DNA of 32,335 nt from JAWWBN01 sp033720955 (GCA_033720955.1 JAWWBN010000014.1:1-32335); one strand, 5' to 3'. Positions 1-7,797 are shown, counted from the first letter of the stretch. A program made the numbers and translations. The notes: generated from the sequence alone by a model not told the origin.

Positions 1-135
1 CCGCCGCCGGCGCCGCCACCGGACCAGTCGGTCGAGCGCGAAGAGGGCCGCGACGACCAGGGCGGCCGCCAGGCCCCAGGGGAAGGGCTCGTGGTAGTGG
101 AGCGGATCGGCCAGATCGGCCGGCAGACCACTCAC
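1..135 (-). CDS. N-terminal part of a small membrane protein (Bat/MoxR operon), cut by window edge
   Basis: Reading the minus strand, a GTG at 135 shares a GTGA overlap with the stop of the DUF58 gene, so this is the next gene of the same operon. The 45 visible residues start MSGLPADLADPLHYHEPFPW, followed by one hydrophobic helix (about residues 21-38) and then an Arg-rich stretch (RLVRWRRRRR), giving an N-out, C-in single-pass topology. Genes in this position after moxR and DUF58 are often DUF4381-like or BatA-like proteins. The short N-terminal segment and early membrane helix fit a DUF4381-type protein, but the body of the protein is outside the window, so the family is a guess from context. 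Confidence 0.6.
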   Translation of the reverse strand, partial: MSGLPADLADPLHYHEPFPWGLAAALVVAALFALDRLVRWRRRRR

Positions 136-1025
136 CGCACCACCTGCCGGCGCTTCAGCCAGAAGAAGCGACGCAGGCCCGCGGGCACCGGCGCGTCGCA
201 GGCGAAGGAGGCGGTGGCGATCCGGTGGCGGGCGCAGCGCTCGCGCAGAGAGCGGGTCATCTCCTCCAGCGATCCGGTCTCCCCGGGGGTGAGCCGGCCG
301 CGCGCCCGGTGACGCTCGGGCGAGCCGGCGACGAAGGCCACCGGGGCGCCGCTCTCGTACTCCACCGGGTCGTAGACGTGCAGCAGCGAGACGTCGTGCC
401 GCGCCCGCAGGTACTTGAGATCCTCCGGCAGGTCGTGGTCGATGAAGTCGGAGATCAGAAAGACCACGAAGCGCCGCCCGCGGTGGCGCTCGATGGCCTG
501 GATCGCCACCCGCGGGTCCGACTCCGCCACCGGCCGTCGCCACGGCGCCGTGTGCCGCAGCAGGACCGAGAGGAACCGGAAGAGCTGCCGGCCACCGCCC
601 CGGGGACGGCCGTGGTCGAGGAGGCGGTCGGCGAAGATCGCCCAGCCCACCCGGTCGCCGCCGTGGACCGCCGAGGCGGCCAGGGTGGCCGCGAGCTCCA
701 CCGCCAGCTCGAGCTTGGTCTTGCCCACGAAGCCGACGTGCATCGACGGGCTCACGTCCACGGCCAGGAAGACGTCGCGGCGGCGCTCCTCGTGGTGGAC
801 CTTCACGTACGGCTCGCCCAGCCGGGCGGTGGTGTTCCAGTCGATGGAGCGCACCGGCTCCCCCGGCACGTACTTGCGGGACTCGCGAAAGAGGAGGCCG
901 CGGCCGGGCACCGCGGTGGGATAGTCACCGGCCAGCAGGCCGGCGGCGTTCCTGCGGGCGGCGATCTCGAGCCGCCGCACCCCGGCCAGGAGGGGGGCCA
1001 GACGCGGCTCGGGGCCGGCGCTCAA
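132..1025 (-). CDS. DUF58 domain protein (VWA-like, partner of MoxR ATPase)
   Basis: A 297-residue cytosolic protein with the DUF58 signature: GRG at 41-43, FRESRKYVPGE (about 46-56), IDWNTTARLGEPYVK (61-75), then an acidic-basic HHEERRR stretch. It is followed by DVSPSM (D90, S92, S94), a MIDAS-like metal site at the start of a von Willebrand A-type fold. The usual family length is about 290-320, so it is complete. The start is a TTG at 1025 that overlaps the MoxR stop (TTGA), which implies translational coupling. DUF58 proteins accompany MoxR ATPases and are thought to be their clients or adaptors in assembly or stress functions. The specific target here is unknown. Confidence 0.88.
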   Translation of the reverse strand: MSAGPEPRLAPLLAGVRRLEIAARRNAAGLLAGDYPTAVPGRGLLFRESRKYVPGEPVRSIDWNTTARLGEPYVKVHHEERRRDVFLAVDVSPSMHVGFVGKTKLELAVELAATLAASAVHGGDRVGWAIFADRLLDHGRPRGGGRQLFRFLSVLLRHTAPWRRPVAESDPRVAIQAIERHRGRRFVVFLISDFIDHDLPEDLKYLRARHDVSLLHVYDPVEYESGAPVAFVAGSPERHRARGRLTPGETGSLEEMTRSLRERCARHRIATASFACDAPVPAGLRRFFWLKRRQVVR

Positions 1026-1975
1026 GGCACCGGGACGGCGCCGAGAATCTCGTCGACGATGGCGTCGGTGGAGATCCCCTCGGCGGCCGCGTAGTAGGTG
1101 GGGATGATCCGATGCCGCAGCGCCGGCTTCGCCACCGCCTTGACGTCGTCGGGCAGCACGGCGTCACGCCCTTCCAGGAGGGCCGTGGCGCGGGCGGCCT
1201 GGGCCAGGGCGATGGAGGCCCGCGGCGAGGCGCCGATCTCGATCTGGCCCGCCAGCTCCAGCCCGTAGTCGGCCGGCCGCCGGGTGGCCTGCACCAGGTC
1301 GGTGGCGTAGCGCACCAGCTTCTCCTCGAGGAAGACCTCGCGCACCGCGGCCTGCAGCTCGAGGATCGCCGCCCCGTCCAGCACCGCCTCGAGACGGGGC
1401 GGCTCCACCTCGTCGATCACCATCTTGACGATGGCCTCCTCCTCGCTCTGGGAGGGGTAGTCCACCACCAGCTTGAGCAGGAAGCGGTCGAGCTGCGCCT
1501 CGGGCAGCGGGTAGGTCCCCTCCTGCTCGATGGGGTTCTGGGTGGCGAAGACCAGGAAGGGGGCGGCCAGGGGGATGGTGTCGCGGCCGATCGTCACCTG
1601 GCGCTCCTGCATGGTCTCGAGCAGCGCCGACTGCACCTTGGCGGGCGCCCGGTTGATCTCGTCGGCCAGGACGAAGTTGGCGAAGATCGGGCCGCGGGAG
1701 GTCTCGAACGAGCCGGTGGCCTGGTTGTAGATCCGGGTGCCGATCACGTCGGCCGGCAGCAGGTCGGGGGTGAACTGGATGCGCTGGAAGGCCACCCGGC
1801 AGAGCCGCGCCAGCAGATTCACCGCCCGCGTCTTGCCGAGCCCGGGCACCCCCTCGATGAGCAGGTGGCCGTTGGCGAGGACCCCGGTCAGGAGGCCGCC
1901 GACGAGCTCCTCCTGGCCCACGATCCCGCGGGCGATCTGGCCCTTCAGCTCGCGCAGCCGTCCGGAGGCTTCCAT
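1022..1975 (-). CDS. MoxR-family AAA+ ATPase
   Basis: This 317-residue AAA+ ATPase has Walker A GVPGLGKT (42-49), Walker B FVLADEINRA (101-110, with D105 and E106), sensor-1 ATQNPIEQEGTYPLPEAQLD (144-163, N147) and the arginine finger of the DRF motif (R164). These are the hallmarks of MoxR chaperone-like ATPases, and the length is typical (300-330). The ATG at 1975 was chosen because homology starts a few residues later (LKGQIARGIVGQEELV). The open frame continues upstream to 2101, but that part is low-complexity and overlaps the promoter of the divergent gene. It heads an operon with the DUF58 gene and the cut-off membrane gene. MoxR proteins use ATP to remodel or activate partner complexes such as VWA proteins. 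The client here is not evident. Confidence 0.92.
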   Translation of the reverse strand: MEASGRLRELKGQIARGIVGQEELVGGLLTGVLANGHLLIEGVPGLGKTRAVNLLARLCRVAFQRIQFTPDLLPADVIGTRIYNQATGSFETSRGPIFANFVLADEINRAPAKVQSALLETMQERQVTIGRDTIPLAAPFLVFATQNPIEQEGTYPLPEAQLDRFLLKLVVDYPSQSEEEAIVKMVIDEVEPPRLEAVLDGAAILELQAAVREVFLEEKLVRYATDLVQATRRPADYGLELAGQIEIGASPRASIALAQAARATALLEGRDAVLPDDVKAVAKPALRHRIIPTYYAAAEGISTDAIVDEILGAVPVP

Positions 1976-1987
1976 GGTGGCCAGGGC

Positions 1988-1996
1988 ATGGTAGCA
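1988..1996 (-). promoter_or_regulatory. Extended -10 element for the moxR operon
   Basis: On the minus strand the sequence reads TGCTACCAT, a TGn extended -10 with a TANNNT hexamer (TACCAT). It lies 12 bases before the moxR ATG, so transcription would begin only a few bases before the start codon. No recognisable -35 or Shine-Dalgarno is present. The same TG[G/C]TA-type element occurs before several other genes in this window. Confidence 0.45.
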
Positions 1997-2041
1997 GCTT
2001 GCCCGGCGGAGGCCCGGGGTGAAGACGATCGGGGCGGGTAC

Positions 2042-2050
2042 TGGTAGGCT
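2042..2050 (+). promoter_or_regulatory. Extended -10 element for the HEAT-repeat gene
   Basis: TGGTAGGCT matches the TG[G/C]TA-NNN-T element seen repeatedly in this window. It lies 38 bases before the ATG at 2089, implying a leader of roughly 30 bases. It is divergent from the moxR element at 1988-1996, so both promoters fit in a 113-base intergenic region. Confidence 0.4.
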
Positions 2051-2088
2051 GTTGTGGACTCCGCACTCCACCGACGCGCCGGGTAGCC

Positions 2089-3138
2089 ATGCTGGAAGCA
2101 CTGGTAGCCATAGGGATCGCCCTTCTGCTGGCCCTGCTCGTGCGCTACCTCCTGGCGAAGCGGAAGAGGTGGGAGGTCGTCGATGACCGAGGCGTCAGGA
2201 CACGCCTGCCCGCGCCTCCGAAGTCGGTCCCGGGGGAGAACGACAACCAGCGCTTCACGACGGCGACGATGGCGGAGCTCAAGAAGTACCTCCACGGCTC
2301 GTTGCCGGCGGCCGGATGGACGCTGATGGACGTGACCCGGGTCCCCGCCGGGACGGCCGTCGTGTTCTGTCGCGGCGACAGCCGCATGCAGGTCGTTCTC
2401 GGCACCGATATCGACCTCTTCCGAGGCCGGCCGCTGCGGACGAGACTGACGGTCACCCTGGCGGCGGGAGTCGGTCTCTCCTCCCTGGAAGAACAGGTGA
2501 TCCGCATCCGGCGCCTGGGCGAGGGGGACGACGGAGCCGCCCTCGAGAAGCTGCTGGGGCTTCTGGAGGACTCCCGCGCGAAGATCCGCCGGGAAGCCGT
2601 GGACGCGTTGACAAAGCTCGACGACGAACGCGCGGCTCCAGCGCTGCTCGACATGGTGGACGACGACGATGGCGGAGTCCGACAGCGCGTGGCGCTGGCT
2701 CTCGGACAGCTTCGAACTGCCCAGGCCGTGCCGGCTCTCCTGGCCGGACTGGCTGGCGAGGACGCCGAGCTCAACGCGATCTGCGCTTGGGGGCTGGGTC
2801 GCATCCAGGATCCTCGCGCGGTTGCGCCACTCATCGAAGCTCTCGAGCGGCCGTACTGGAAGCTCAAGGCGCACGCGGCCCTGGCGCTGGGCGAGCTGGG
2901 GGACGACTCCGCGGCGGAAGCGCTCGAAGCGTGCCTGAAGGAGACGGCGAACCCGCAGAACAGGCTCGTCGCCTATCTCTCGCTGCGAAAGCTCGTAGGG
3001 CCGGCGGCGGCTTCGGCGATACTCGCCAAGCTGCCGCCACGACCCGGCGCCGGCCCCGACCCGCTGAAGACGGCGGTTGCGGAGTCTGTCGCGGAAGCGG
3101 CCACCGAGATCACCTTCGATCTCCTGGACATCGACTAG
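2089..3138 (+). CDS. Membrane-anchored HEAT-repeat protein of unknown function
   Basis: This 349-residue protein has one N-terminal membrane helix (about residues 4-23, ALVAIGIALLLALLVRYLL), then a basic stop-transfer KRKR, placing the rest in the cytosol. Residues about 55-140 form a small mixed domain (FTTATMAELKKYL, AGTAVVFCRGDSRMQVVLG). From about 145 onward there are repeated helical pairs of the HEAT/PBS-lyase type, for example VRQRVALALGQLRTAQAVPALL, LNAICAWGLGRIQDPRAVAPL and LKAHAALALGELGDD. Such repeats bind protein partners, and no catalytic motif is visible. It stands alone between divergent moxR and convergent ypdA-like genes. Base composition is somewhat lower in GC (a sample line gives 65%) and the codon use is less strict than in most neighbours. 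The substrate or partner cannot be inferred. Confidence 0.8.
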   Translation: MLEALVAIGIALLLALLVRYLLAKRKRWEVVDDRGVRTRLPAPPKSVPGENDNQRFTTATMAELKKYLHGSLPAAGWTLMDVTRVPAGTAVVFCRGDSRMQVVLGTDIDLFRGRPLRTRLTVTLAAGVGLSSLEEQVIRIRRLGEGDDGAALEKLLGLLEDSRAKIRREAVDALTKLDDERAAPALLDMVDDDDGGVRQRVALALGQLRTAQAVPALLAGLAGEDAELNAICAWGLGRIQDPRAVAPLIEALERPYWKLKAHAALALGELGDDSAAEALEACLKETANPQNRLVAYLSLRKLVGPAAASAILAKLPPRPGAGPDPLKTAVAESVAEAATEITFDLLDID

Positions 3139-3150
3139 GGACCGTCACCG

Positions 3151-3192
3151 CCGAGGTTCTCTGCCCGAGGGGGCCGCCTCGCCCAGCCTCGG
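3151..3192. terminator. Possible bidirectional hairpin between convergent genes
   Basis: Nested inverted repeats lie between the convergent HEAT-repeat and YpdA-like genes: an outer CCGAGG (3151-3156) with CCTCGG (3187-3192), and an inner CGAGG (3166-3170) with CCTCG (3177-3181). No T-run follows on either strand, and GC-rich DNA gives such pairs by chance, so this is a weak call resting mainly on position. Confidence 0.25.
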
Positions 3193-3220
3193 CTATCCGC
3201 CCGCTGACCGCTTCCGAGCT

Positions 3221-4255
3221 CTACTCCGCGGTCTTCCAGTGCCGGCCCTCGAGGTCGATCTCCGGCGCCTCGCCCCGGGCGACGTGGGCGGCGATCTGCT
3301 CGGCGTGGTGGCGACCGTTCTCGATGAACCAGCGGCCGGTCCGCAGCCCGCCGCAGACGGTGCCCGCCAGGTAGACGCCGGGGCGGTTGGTCTCGAAGGT
3401 CGTCGGGTCGTGGACCGGGGTCAGGGCGTCGTCGTCGGCCCAGGCGATCCCCAGGGCCTCGAGCAGCGGATAGTCGGGCCGGTAGCCGGTCATGGCGAGC
3501 ACGAAGTCGTTGCCGATCGTCCGCTCCCCCTCCGGCGTCTCCAGACGCAGACGGCCCGGCTCGATGGCGGTCACGCTGGTCCGGAAGAAGGCGCGCACGC
3601 TGCCCTCGGCGATCCGGTTCTCGAGGTCCGGCCGCAGCCAGTACTTGACCCGCTCCGAGAGCCCCTCCCCCCGGTGGATCAGGGTGACCTCGGCGCCGTG
3701 CCGGTAGCAGTCCAGAGCGGCCTTCACCGCCGAGTTCTTGCCCCCCACCACGGCCACCCGCTGCCCGGTGTACGGATAGGGCTCCCGGTAGTAGTGCACC
3801 ACCCGGGGCGGCTCCTCGCCCACGAGCCCCAAACGGTTGGGCACGTCGAAGAAGCCGGTGGCCACGGCCACCCGCCGGCAGCGGTGCTCACCCAGGGCGG
3901 TGACCACCCGGAAGGCGTCCCGCACGCCCTCCAGGGAGAGCACCCGCTCGTAGAGCCGCACGTCGAGCCCCTCCACGCGGACGACGCCGGCGTAGTACTC
4001 GAGAGCCTCCTCGCGGGTCGGCTTGTAGGCTGCGGTGGCGAAGGGATGGCCGCCGATCTCGATCAGCTCCGGCGTCGAGAAGAACTCCATCCGCGGCGGG
4101 TACCCCACGATGGAGTTGACCAGCGCCCCCTTCTCCACCACCCGGGCGGAGAGACCCTGGCGTCGCGCGGCGATGGCGCAGGCCAGACCCACCGGGCCCG
4201 CCCCCACTACCAGCAGATCGACGGGAGGAGCGTCGTCGGACGGCCGGTCGGTCAT
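3221..4255 (-). CDS. YpdA-family FAD/NAD(P)-dependent oxidoreductase (bacillithiol disulfide reductase-like)
   Basis: A 344-residue flavoprotein with an N-terminal FAD-binding motif VVGAGPVGLACAIAA (16-30), VGYPPRMEFFSTPELIEIG (family-specific, about 50-68), ATGFFDVPNRLGL, a second dinucleotide motif VAVVGGKNSAVKAALD (167-182) and the C-terminal FAD motif GVYLAGTVCGG with WFIENGRHHAEQIA. Order and length match YpdA (about 328), the NADPH-dependent reductase of oxidised bacillithiol in Firmicutes. Established work on Staphylococcus YpdA implicates a conserved cysteine in the first glycine motif (GGGPCG). Here that position is valine (V22), so either the chemistry uses another residue or the substrate differs. 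It is monocistronic. No bshA, bshB or bshC gene is in the window. The family call is firm and the substrate is uncertain. Confidence 0.85.
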   Translation of the reverse strand: MTDRPSDDAPPVDLLVVGAGPVGLACAIAARRQGLSARVVEKGALVNSIVGYPPRMEFFSTPELIEIGGHPFATAAYKPTREEALEYYAGVVRVEGLDVRLYERVLSLEGVRDAFRVVTALGEHRCRRVAVATGFFDVPNRLGLVGEEPPRVVHYYREPYPYTGQRVAVVGGKNSAVKAALDCYRHGAEVTLIHRGEGLSERVKYWLRPDLENRIAEGSVRAFFRTSVTAIEPGRLRLETPEGERTIGNDFVLAMTGYRPDYPLLEALGIAWADDDALTPVHDPTTFETNRPGVYLAGTVCGGLRTGRWFIENGRHHAEQIAAHVARGEAPEIDLEGRHWKTAE

Positions 4256-4261
4256 CGGTGG

Positions 4262-4267
4262 ACTCTA
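4262..4267 (-). promoter_or_regulatory. -10 hexamer 6 bases before the ypdA-like start (leaderless arrangement)
   Basis: The minus strand reads TAGAGT, followed by exactly six bases (CCACCG) and then the ATG at 4255. The expected transcription start falls at or next to the A of ATG, so the mRNA would have essentially no leader. No Shine-Dalgarno is present. The TG extension seen at other sites is missing here. Confidence 0.4.
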
Positions 4268-4336
4268 ACCCGGCGGGGGCGGCGCAGCGGACAGGGGACC
4301 GGGGGTCCCTCGCGACTGCGGGTAGCCCACCACCTC

Positions 4337-4345
4337 TGGTAGCAT
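4337..4345 (+). promoter_or_regulatory. Extended -10 element upstream of the two-gene module
   Basis: TGGTAGCAT is a close match to the recurrent TG[G/C]TA-NNN-T element. It would start a transcript with a leader of about 355 bases before the GTG at 4708. The inverted repeat at 4343-4360 overlaps its end and the likely transcription start, a placement suited to an operator. Confidence 0.4.
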
Positions 4346-4360
4346 CAGACAAAACTGATG
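4343..4360. repeat. Perfect inverted repeat CATCAG-6-CTGATG (candidate operator)
   Basis: CATCAG (4343-4348) and CTGATG (4355-4360) are exact reverse complements separated by ACAAAA. The repeat is unusually AT-rich for this DNA. It overlaps the putative -10 at 4337-4345 and covers the expected +1, so a dimeric repressor bound here would block transcription of the module. It could equally be the small hairpin of a transcript 5' end. Confidence 0.4.
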
Positions 4361-4696
4361 AACAAGGGGCTGGGATCGCCCTGTCAGCCCTCCGCGCCTG
4401 GGTCGGGGGCTGACCGGAGCTCATGGGTTTTCGTCGCTGGGTCCTGCCTCCGACGAAGGGTGCTCGCCCGAGCGCGACGTCGTGGCAAGTGGAAAGAGCG
4501 CCATTCCGTGACCTGCCGAGGACGGGCTGGATCGAGCGCTTGCCGAGGCTCGCGAGGTCCGATCCAGGAGCCAGGTCTGCTGCTCGTGGCCGTCCGATCG
4601 GCCGAGGAGTCCCGCGGGAACCTGCCGATCGGGATGCTGCCGACTCGCCGCGCTCGCCCGGACAGCGTGGCTGACAACATCGCTCGACTCAACCTC

Positions 4697-4703
4697 AGGG
4701 GGG
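4697..4703 (+). promoter_or_regulatory. Ribosome binding site for the GTG start at 4708
   Basis: AGGGGGG followed by a four-base spacer (CATT) precedes the GTG at 4708. It supports this start and contrasts with the apparently leaderless starts of several neighbouring genes. Confidence 0.5.
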
Positions 4704-4707
4704 CATT

Positions 4708-7700
4708 GTGGAAACACTCTTTCGATTGACCTTGATCCGGCCACCTGTGGCCCAGGATCCCGACCATCCGAGCATCGAGCTTGCGCAGGAGTCTGAGTTT
4801 CAGGTCTCCCTGGCCGCAACGCTCGACGCCGAGTCCCCGAGAACCGAGGCGTTGCGTGTGGCGCGGGGATTCCAGAACACGTCTGCGTTCGTAGACGCTC
4901 CCTCGTCGCTCGCACTCGGCCGAGAGCTGGCAGGTTTCGGGTCGGCTCTCGACGAGATGAACGACGACGACGTCTCACCCGACGCGGTGCGTCAACTCGT
5001 CCACGATGCCTTCGGCAGGGCGCCCGAGGAGGTGGCGTCCGACCCGGGCTTCGAGACATCTGTTCGCCGGCTCCGCGATTCGATCATCGCAGTCAAGCAC
5101 GTCGGCGAAGAGCACGGGACTGCGCTCGAGGCACTGACGAATACCCTGCGCGACGCCGAGGTGCTCCGGAGGCTCGCGAACGATCCTGAGTTCCCGGAGT
5201 CGGCGGAGGCACTCCGCCGTCACCGAAGACGTTCGCTGCGACTCCCACATCGGACCCACTTCGAGTCAGTGCTGAGGTCGAAGGCGTCCGAGGACCTGCG
5301 GCGCCAGCAGCTCGAGGAAGCGGCAGCCCAACGCACGGCCCACGTCACCGATGTCGTCAAGCGCTACCAGGACCTCGTCGCCACCAAGGCCGAGCTCACG
5401 AGCATCGAAGGTCCCCGGCTCGTGGCCACGCCCGTCGAGGCCCACCCCGCCGACGAACCTGCGGAGCATCTGCGCCCGGATGCCGACCTCCATCACCGCG
5501 TCGACTTCGGTCGACGGCTGTCCGAGCTGACATTGCGCAACCTCGCGGAGCGGGTCGAACGGCAGCGCGAGGTCAGCCAATCGCCCGACCCGACCGTCGC
5601 GGCTCTCGTCGCCGGATCGCTCGAGACGCCGCGCATGATCGCGGGGCGTTCCAAGTTCGCGCCAGCGCGGCTTACGGACATCGGTTTCCGGGTCACGCCC
5701 GCGGCCGCCGAGCAGCTCAGTGAGACCGCCCAACGCGTACTCGGAGAGCGCGAGATCGGGGTTGCCGACGAGGCACTCGATCAGGTCGTCAACCGCCTGG
5801 AGTCGGAGATCTCGGAGGTGATACCCCAGCTCGACGCCCTGTTCGCCGGCGAGGTGACGACCTCGCTCAAGCGGGTCGGCGGCACGCTAGTGAAGGTCGT
5901 GTCGGAGAAGGTGACCCCCTGGAGCGACCTGCTGAACGCCGTCGGATTGTCGAAGCTGCTCGACTGGACCCTTCCCGAGCCTTCCGTCCCAGCCACCCGG
6001 GGCGAGGTAAGCCCCGCAGGAATCGCCGATCTGTTGATCATCAAGCAGCAGCTCGTTCGTTACGAGGCATCGGACGTGGCACACATCGAGAACGTTCTCC
6101 GAGGGGAGCGCAAGTCCCGGTCGCACTCGCGGCGCCAAGAGACCGAAACGCTGACTTTCTTGGAGAGCGAGGTCACCACGACCGAGAAGCGCGAGCTGGA
6201 GTCCACGTCGCGCTTCGAGATGAGTCGCGAGACCTCCAAGATCATCCAGGAGGACGCCTCACTGAAGGCAGGGCTCACGGTGTCGGGCAAGTACGGGCCG
6301 ACGGTGGAGTTCTCCGCCTCGGCTGAAGGATCGATCTCGCGCTCGAAGCAAGAGGCAACGAAGGCCGCAGCCCAGTTCTCGCAGGACGTTACGGAGCGCA
6401 GCGCCCACGAGATCACCGAGCGGGTGCTCGAGCGAGTTTCGCGGCGCACCACCGAAGAGGTCACGGAGACGAACGAGCACGAGCTCAACAACGTAGGCCA
6501 GCCCGATCATGTCTCCGGCGTCTACCAGTGGGTCAACAAGGTCTACGAGGCCCAGATGCTCAACTACGGCATCCGGACCATCTTCGACTTCATGGTCCCG
6601 GAGCCGGCCTCTCTGCTGATCCATCTCCTGGAGGGTGAGCATGCCGAGGTGCTGGACATCACAAAGCCCCCTGAGTTCACGCTGACGCCCCAACAGGTGA
6701 CCGAGGCAAACTACGGCGCCTGGGTTCGCCGGTACGGCGCTACGGATGTCGAACCGCCACCAGACGTGTACCTCACGGTGGCCCACGACTACAGCGCCGG
6801 CGGCGGAGACGACAAGACCGATTACAACCACTCGAGCCAGCTCACGATTCCCGAAGGCTACCGAGCGATGCACGGCACGGTGGGCGTCGTCTCGAACACG
6901 TGGAAGAGCAACGCGAGCGCTGACCTTGTGCTCGGACGTCGAACCCAGCGCCTCGGCGGCGGAGTGAAGCTCTGGGCGACGAGCCTGGACAGCGAACGGG
7001 GCGCCGTGCCCTTCGCACTCAACACGTGGCGACTCTCGGACGTCGCAGTCGCTGTCGAAGTCACCTGCCAGCGTACGACACACGCCATGCAGCGCTGGCA
7101 AGCCGACACTCACGCCAAACTGGTCAACGCCTATCGCGCCAGACTCGCCGAGTACCAGGAGCGGCTTGCGGCCGCGGAGGTGCAGGCCGGCGTCGAGATC
7201 GAGGGCAGGAACCCCATTGCGAACGAAGAGCTCATGCGCGATGAGCTCCGCCGCCACTGCATCAGCATCCTCACCGCACAGCACTTCGATCTGTTCGGGG
7301 CCGTCGACACCGGATTCCTGGGCCTGCCTCAGATTCGTCTCTCCGAGGCGAGCGCCGAGGGCACGTACGTGCGGTTTTTCGAGCACGCCTTCGAGTGGGA
7401 GCACCTGACCTGGGTGACCTATCCCTACTTCTGGGGCCGGAAGGCTACGTGGAAAGACCGGCTCTCCTACGAAGACACCGATCCCCGGTTCAACCAGTTC
7501 CTCAAGGCCGGGTTCTGCCGAGTCACCGTGCCAGCGCGGCCGGGCTTCGAGGGTGCGATCGACCACTTCATGTCGTTCGGCGAACTCTGGAACGGCGGGC
7601 CTCTCCCTCCGATCTCCAGTGATCTGTACCTCCCGATCGCCGACGAGCTCGCCGAGCGCCTCGATCGGCCGGGAGAAGAGATTCCACAGGGTGAGCCGTG

Positions 7701-7797
7701 GCTCGTCCGCCTCCCCACGACCCTCGTGAAGCTGCGCCCGGACGATCAGCTTCCGAGGTGGGTGAAGGACGAGGAGGGCGACTGGGTCGAGGCATGA
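4708..7797 (+). CDS. Large helical/coiled-coil protein of unknown function, coupled to phospholipase D
   Basis: A 1029-residue protein without signal peptide or clear membrane helix. Residues 1-440 are mostly helical and charged. About 448-466 (LVRYEASDVAHIENVL) leads into a Thr/Glu/Arg-rich coiled segment (about 467-595) with ETETLTFLESEVTTTEKREL, a Gly/Ser-containing amphipathic insert KYGPTVEFSASAEGSISRSK, then VTERSAHEITERVLERVSRR. About 603-645 carries IRTIFDFMVPEPASLLIHL. The C-terminal third has GRNPIANEELMRDELRRH, FEWEHLTWVTYPYFWGRK, DPRFNQFLKAGFCRVTVP and RPGFEGAIDHF, all strongly patterned as conserved blocks. I do not recognise an enzyme. The architecture recalls large conserved proteins of particle- or injection-associated loci, but I cannot confirm this. 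It overlaps the phospholipase gene by ATGA, so the two are co-translated. Sampled lines are 63-65% GC against 67-75% in most of the window, suggesting transfer. Confidence 0.8.
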   Translation: METLFRLTLIRPPVAQDPDHPSIELAQESEFQVSLAATLDAESPRTEALRVARGFQNTSAFVDAPSSLALGRELAGFGSALDEMNDDDVSPDAVRQLVHDAFGRAPEEVASDPGFETSVRRLRDSIIAVKHVGEEHGTALEALTNTLRDAEVLRRLANDPEFPESAEALRRHRRRSLRLPHRTHFESVLRSKASEDLRRQQLEEAAAQRTAHVTDVVKRYQDLVATKAELTSIEGPRLVATPVEAHPADEPAEHLRPDADLHHRVDFGRRLSELTLRNLAERVERQREVSQSPDPTVAALVAGSLETPRMIAGRSKFAPARLTDIGFRVTPAAAEQLSETAQRVLGEREIGVADEALDQVVNRLESEISEVIPQLDALFAGEVTTSLKRVGGTLVKVVSEKVTPWSDLLNAVGLSKLLDWTLPEPSVPATRGEVSPAGIADLLIIKQQLVRYEASDVAHIENVLRGERKSRSHSRRQETETLTFLESEVTTTEKRELESTSRFEMSRETSKIIQEDASLKAGLTVSGKYGPTVEFSASAEGSISRSKQEATKAAAQFSQDVTERSAHEITERVLERVSRRTTEEVTETNEHELNNVGQPDHVSGVYQWVNKVYEAQMLNYGIRTIFDFMVPEPASLLIHLLEGEHAEVLDITKPPEFTLTPQQVTEANYGAWVRRYGATDVEPPPDVYLTVAHDYSAGGGDDKTDYNHSSQLTIPEGYRAMHGTVGVVSNTWKSNASADLVLGRRTQRLGGGVKLWATSLDSERGAVPFALNTWRLSDVAVAVEVTCQRTTHAMQRWQADTHAKLVNAYRARLAEYQERLAAAEVQAGVEIEGRNPIANEELMRDELRRHCISILTAQHFDLFGAVDTGFLGLPQIRLSEASAEGTYVRFFEHAFEWEHLTWVTYPYFWGRKATWKDRLSYEDTDPRFNQFLKAGFCRVTVPARPGFEGAIDHFMSFGELWNGGPLPPISSDLYLPIADELAERLDRPGEEIPQGEPWLVRLPTTLVKLRPDDQLPRWVKDEEGDWVEA

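Larger units (their letters stand above)
4256..4707. other. 452-base intergenic region and long leader of the two-gene module
   Basis: The region separates the divergent ypdA-like gene from the 1029-residue protein gene. It holds a -10 hexamer for each direction (4262-4267 minus, 4337-4345 plus) and an 18-base inverted repeat at 4343-4360. An open frame begins with ATG at 4358 and runs into the next gene out of frame. Its product would be an Arg/Ser/Gly-rich 123 residues without recognisable features, so it is treated as non-coding. The remaining ~340 bases contain no tRNA or gene that I can recognise. They could be a regulatory leader or a decayed sequence at the edge of the inserted module. 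Confidence 0.5.

Noticed and set aside
4358..4729. Open frame of 123 codons starting 12 bases after the TGGTAGCAT element
   Set aside because: The product is rich in Arg, Ser, Gly and Pro without hydrophobic periodicity or any family resemblance, and it overlaps the strongly supported 1029-residue gene out of frame. The promoter-like spacing is suggestive but not enough.
7698..7793. Earlier in-frame ATG for the phospholipase
   Set aside because: It would overlap the upstream gene by 100 bases and add a Pro/Gly/Arg-rich tail. The ATGA overlap at 7794 is the usual coupling arrangement.
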